The notes beneath the pieces were generated by a model. The model saw nothing but the letters and a program-made list of their open reading frames with translations. It did no database searches and was not told the origin of the DNA. Shown piece by piece: positions 61,811-64,000 of a DNA stretch of 64,000 bases. A program made the position numbers and the translations under genes. Each line of letters opens with the position of its first letter. The stretch's first letter is position 1. Origin of the DNA: Stutzerimonas stutzeri (lineage in GTDB: Bacteria > Pseudomonadota > Gammaproteobacteria > Pseudomonadales > Pseudomonadaceae); NCBI GenBank assembly GCA_002339675.1, contig DDKB01000023.1, positions 186,001 through 250,000 of the forward strand, in the 5' to 3' direction.

Positions 61811-64000
61811 CTACGCCTCGACAGCCGCCCATTGCTTGTTCAATCGCTTGTCCGACACCGCCATCTTCGTCCCCAGCTGCTGCGCCCAGAGCGATACGCG
61901 GTACTCCTCCAGCATCCAGCGATACAGCGTCAGCTCGGGGTCGCGCTTGCCTTCCTGCTGGTGCTTTTTCAGCCGCGCCTGGTACTGCTCCCAGTAGCCG
62001 GCCAATTCGCCGGACCACACGCGGTCACGCTGCAACTGAGCGCCGATCTTCTCGAAGCGTTGCTCGACGGCCTTGAGGTAGCGCGGATATTCCTTCAGCC
62101 ACTCGCCCGGCGTTTCCCGCACGAAGCCGGGATAAACGAGGTTGGCCAGCTGCGCCTTGATGTCGTTCAGCGCCACCGCCTGAGCCAGGTCGATCTTGCC
62201 CTTGAAGCGCTTTTGCAGCCCGTGCCAGAGCTTGAGGATGTCCAGCGTCAGGCGCGCCAGCCGTTCGGCGTGCGCCGCCCAGTCGCCGCGTTTGCGCTCG
62301 GCCAGTGACGCCAGCGCCGCGCCATCGCGGGGCAGCGGGGTTTCGCCGTCGAGGATGCAGCTGTCGAGGCTGGCCAGCAGGATGTCCTCGACCAACGCAT
62401 CGACCTTGCCCATGTCGCGATACAAAAGCGCCAGCTCGGTGAGACCCGGTAGCTTGTTACGCAGGTATTTCGCCGGTTCGGCCAGTTGTTGCAGCAACAG
62501 ACGCTGCAAGGCGCGGCGATGCTGGTAGTCGGCCTCGGCCTGGGTCGGGAAACGGCCCTCCTTGACCACTCCGCCCTCTTCCACCAACGCGGGATAAACC
62601 GTCATCGACAACCCAGCCATCTTCGCCTGAGCCTTCTCGGCCACCTGGGCGAACCCCTTGGCCTCGACCGGTTTCTGTTCGGCCCTCTGCTGCGGCGGCG
62701 CCAGTGCGGCCTGGCTGGCTTCGCTGAAGCGTGCCGTCAGTTCGGCGAGATCGCGGCCTTCACCGAGGAATTTCCCCCGGGCGTCGACCACCTCGATGTT
62801 CATCTTCAGATGGCTTTCCAGCCCCGTGGCCGCTTCCGCCCAGGCCTCGTCCGGGACGCGAGCTCCGGTCATGCGCAGCAGCTCGCGGCCCAGCGCTTCG
62901 GGCAACGCGCCGTCGCCGAAGGTGATCTTCGAGAGCGCGGCCTTGACGAAATCCGGCACCGGGACGAAGTTCTTGCGGATCGCCTTGGGCAGGTTGCGCA
63001 CCAGCGCCACCGCCTTCGCCTCGATCAAACCCGGCACCAGCCAGTCGAGCCGTTCGGCCCGCAGCTGCGGCAGCAGCGGCGCGGGCACCCGCAGCGTCAC
63101 GCCATCGCGCGGGTGGTTGGGTTCGAAGTGGTATTCAAGCGGCAGCTGAAGTTCGCCAATGCGCAGATGGTCCGGGTACTGCGCCGCGGTGACCTCGCTG
63201 GCGTCACGCGCCAAGACATCCTCGTCGCGCATGACCAAGAGTTGCGGGTTCTTCTGGCTCTCGCGCTTGTACCAGGTCTCGAAGCTGGCGGTCTGGTAGA
63301 TGTCTTGCGGCACGCGTGCGTCGTAGTAGGCGAACAGGGTGTCCTCGTCGGCAATGATGTCGCGGCGACGGGCCTTGGCTTCCAGTTCGTCGAACAGTTC
63401 CAGCAACTCGCGATTCGCCGTAAGGGCCTTGGCGCGGCTGTGCATCTCGCCGCGCACTAAGCCCTCGCGGATGAACAGCTCGCGCGCCGCCGGCGGATCG
63501 ATGGGCCCGAAGTGCACCGGCCGACGCGCCACGACGATCATGCCGTAGAGGGTGACCTGCTCGAACGCGACCACCTGCCCGCGCTTCTTCTCCCAGTGCG
63601 GCTCGAAGTGATTGGTCTTGATCAGGTGCTTGGCCAGCGGCTCGATCCAGTCCGGCTCGATCTTGGCGACCATGCGCGCGAACAGCTTGGTGGTTTCGAC
63701 CAGCTCGGCCGCCATGATCCAGTTGGGCTTCTTGCGGCCGATGACGCTCGACGGATGCACCCAGAAGCGCCGCTGCCGCGCGCCGAGGAAGTCGCCTTCC
63801 TCGGTCTTGTGTCCAACCTGGCTCAGCAGCCCAGACAGGATCGCCTTGTGCACCGCCGCGTAGCTTTTGGCTTTCTGCGCGGCCTCGCTGGCTTCGGCTT
63901 GCTGGGCCAGTTTGACGTTGACCTTTTTGTCCTTTGTCAGAGCGGGTCTGTCGGTGGAAGAGGCTTCGCCGTCTTCCACCCTACTCAGATCCGCAGCTTG
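61811..64000 (-). CDS. hrpA: ATP-dependent RNA helicase HrpA (C-terminal part, N-terminus outside window)
   Basis: The reverse-strand frame is open from the window edge and ends at 61811, giving about 729 C-terminal residues of a roughly 1,300-residue protein. The helicase core (DEAH, motifs I-VI) must lie beyond base 64000. What is visible is the long HrpA-specific C-terminal region (DUF3418), with WVHPSSVIGRKKPNW, TLYGMIVVARRPVHFGP, DARVPQDIYQTASFETWY and the C-terminal RVSLWAQQLGT. HrpA rescues stalled ribosomes by splitting them and is used in fimbrial mRNA processing in E. coli. It converges with the TonB receptor across about 250 bp. Confidence 0.95.
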   Translation of the reverse strand, partial: QAADLSRVEDGEASSTDRPALTKDKKVNVKLAQQAEASEAAQKAKSYAAVHKAILSGLLSQVGHKTEEGDFLGARQRRFWVHPSSVIGRKKPNWIMAAELVETTKLFARMVAKIEPDWIEPLAKHLIKTNHFEPHWEKKRGQVVAFEQVTLYGMIVVARRPVHFGPIDPPAARELFIREGLVRGEMHSRAKALTANRELLELFDELEAKARRRDIIADEDTLFAYYDARVPQDIYQTASFETWYKRESQKNPQLLVMRDEDVLARDASEVTAAQYPDHLRIGELQLPLEYHFEPNHPRDGVTLRVPAPLLPQLRAERLDWLVPGLIEAKAVALVRNLPKAIRKNFVPVPDFVKAALSKITFGDGALPEALGRELLRMTGARVPDEAWAEAATGLESHLKMNIEVVDARGKFLGEGRDLAELTARFSEASQAALAPPQQRAEQKPVEAKGFAQVAEKAQAKMAGLSMTVYPALVEEGGVVKEGRFPTQAEADYQHRRALQRLLLQQLAEPAKYLRNKLPGLTELALLYRDMGKVDALVEDILLASLDSCILDGETPLPRDGAALASLAERKRGDWAAHAERLARLTLDILKLWHGLQKRFKGKIDLAQAVALNDIKAQLANLVYPGFVRETPGEWLKEYPRYLKAVEQRFEKIGAQLQRDRVWSGELAGYWEQYQARLKKHQQEGKRDPELTLYRWMLEEYRVSLWAQQLGTKMAVSDKRLNKQWAAVEA

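Overview
The window is a dense, high-GC chromosomal segment of a gammaproteobacterium in the Pseudomonas/Stutzerimonas (P. stutzeri) group. The left 13 kb follows the conserved Pseudomonas order secD-yajC-tgt-queA, tRNA-Leu, lptG-lptF, pepA-holC-(hypothetical)-valS. Other pointers are a PA3286-type ketoacyl synthase, an orphan cbb3 oxidase subunit resembling P. aeruginosa ccoN4, and a YejK nucleoid protein. Assignment to Stutzerimonas is inference from gene content, not from a search. I see no prophage, insertion sequence, CRISPR array or rRNA. One tRNA is present. Both ends cut genes: secD on the left (C-terminus missing) and hrpA on the right (N-terminus missing).

Region by region. 1-4.0 kb: reverse-strand queuosine/Sec operon queA-tgt-yajC-secD. 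4.1-5.5 kb: tRNA-Leu(CAA) with a clear promoter, a cold-shock protein gene with terminator, and an RDD membrane protein. 5.5-13.3 kb: LPS export genes lptF-lptG, divergent from pepA-holC-unknown-valS. 13.4-21.7 kb: Na+/H+ antiporter nhaD, a winged-helix protein, two MFS transporters, rlmF, a GNAT enzyme, yejK and uppP, plus a 40-residue membrane peptide coupled to an MFS gene. 21.8-25.2 kb: a GST with an extra C-terminal domain, a GIY-YIG protein, mltF and ybaK. 25.3-29.4 kb: a methionine module in which metE and its activator gene metR are separated by exoD; two candidate MetR boxes lie in the metE/exoD divergent promoter. 29.4-43.9 kb: mixed housekeeping and accessory genes (FemAB-like acyltransferase, porin, KAS III, ankyrin protein, aldo/keto reductase with MFS pump, MerR/TipAS regulator, SIMPL protein, hydrolase, SLC13 permease with RCK_C domains, small stress-type proteins). 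44-48.8 kb: DUF445 protein, a NitT/TauT-type ABC importer, a HIT hydrolase and a helical protein.

49-50.9 kb is the most interesting part: an orphan ccoN gene with all heme and CuB ligands, no ccoO/ccoP, followed after 3 nt by a 71-residue one-helix protein carrying an LPFADD motif like that of CcoQ. Upstream lies an AT-rich pocket with a palindrome flanked by direct repeats. 51.2-56.5 kb: a CPG2-like glutamate carboxypeptidase, a YghU/YfcG-type GST, YciI and PhnB-like proteins, and a GlxA-type regulator divergent from an isochorismatase-type hydrolase. 56.5-64 kb: a frameshifted Mut7-C RNase gene, a TauE/SafE exporter, RNase Z, a TonB-dependent siderophore receptor behind a 19-bp Fur-box palindrome, and the C-terminal part of HrpA.

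Most genes are ordinary chromosomal functions. The accessory signals worth testing are the ccoN/CcoQ-like pair and its upstream repeats, several unannotatable small proteins, the broken Mut7-C gene and the rearranged metE-exoD-metR locus.
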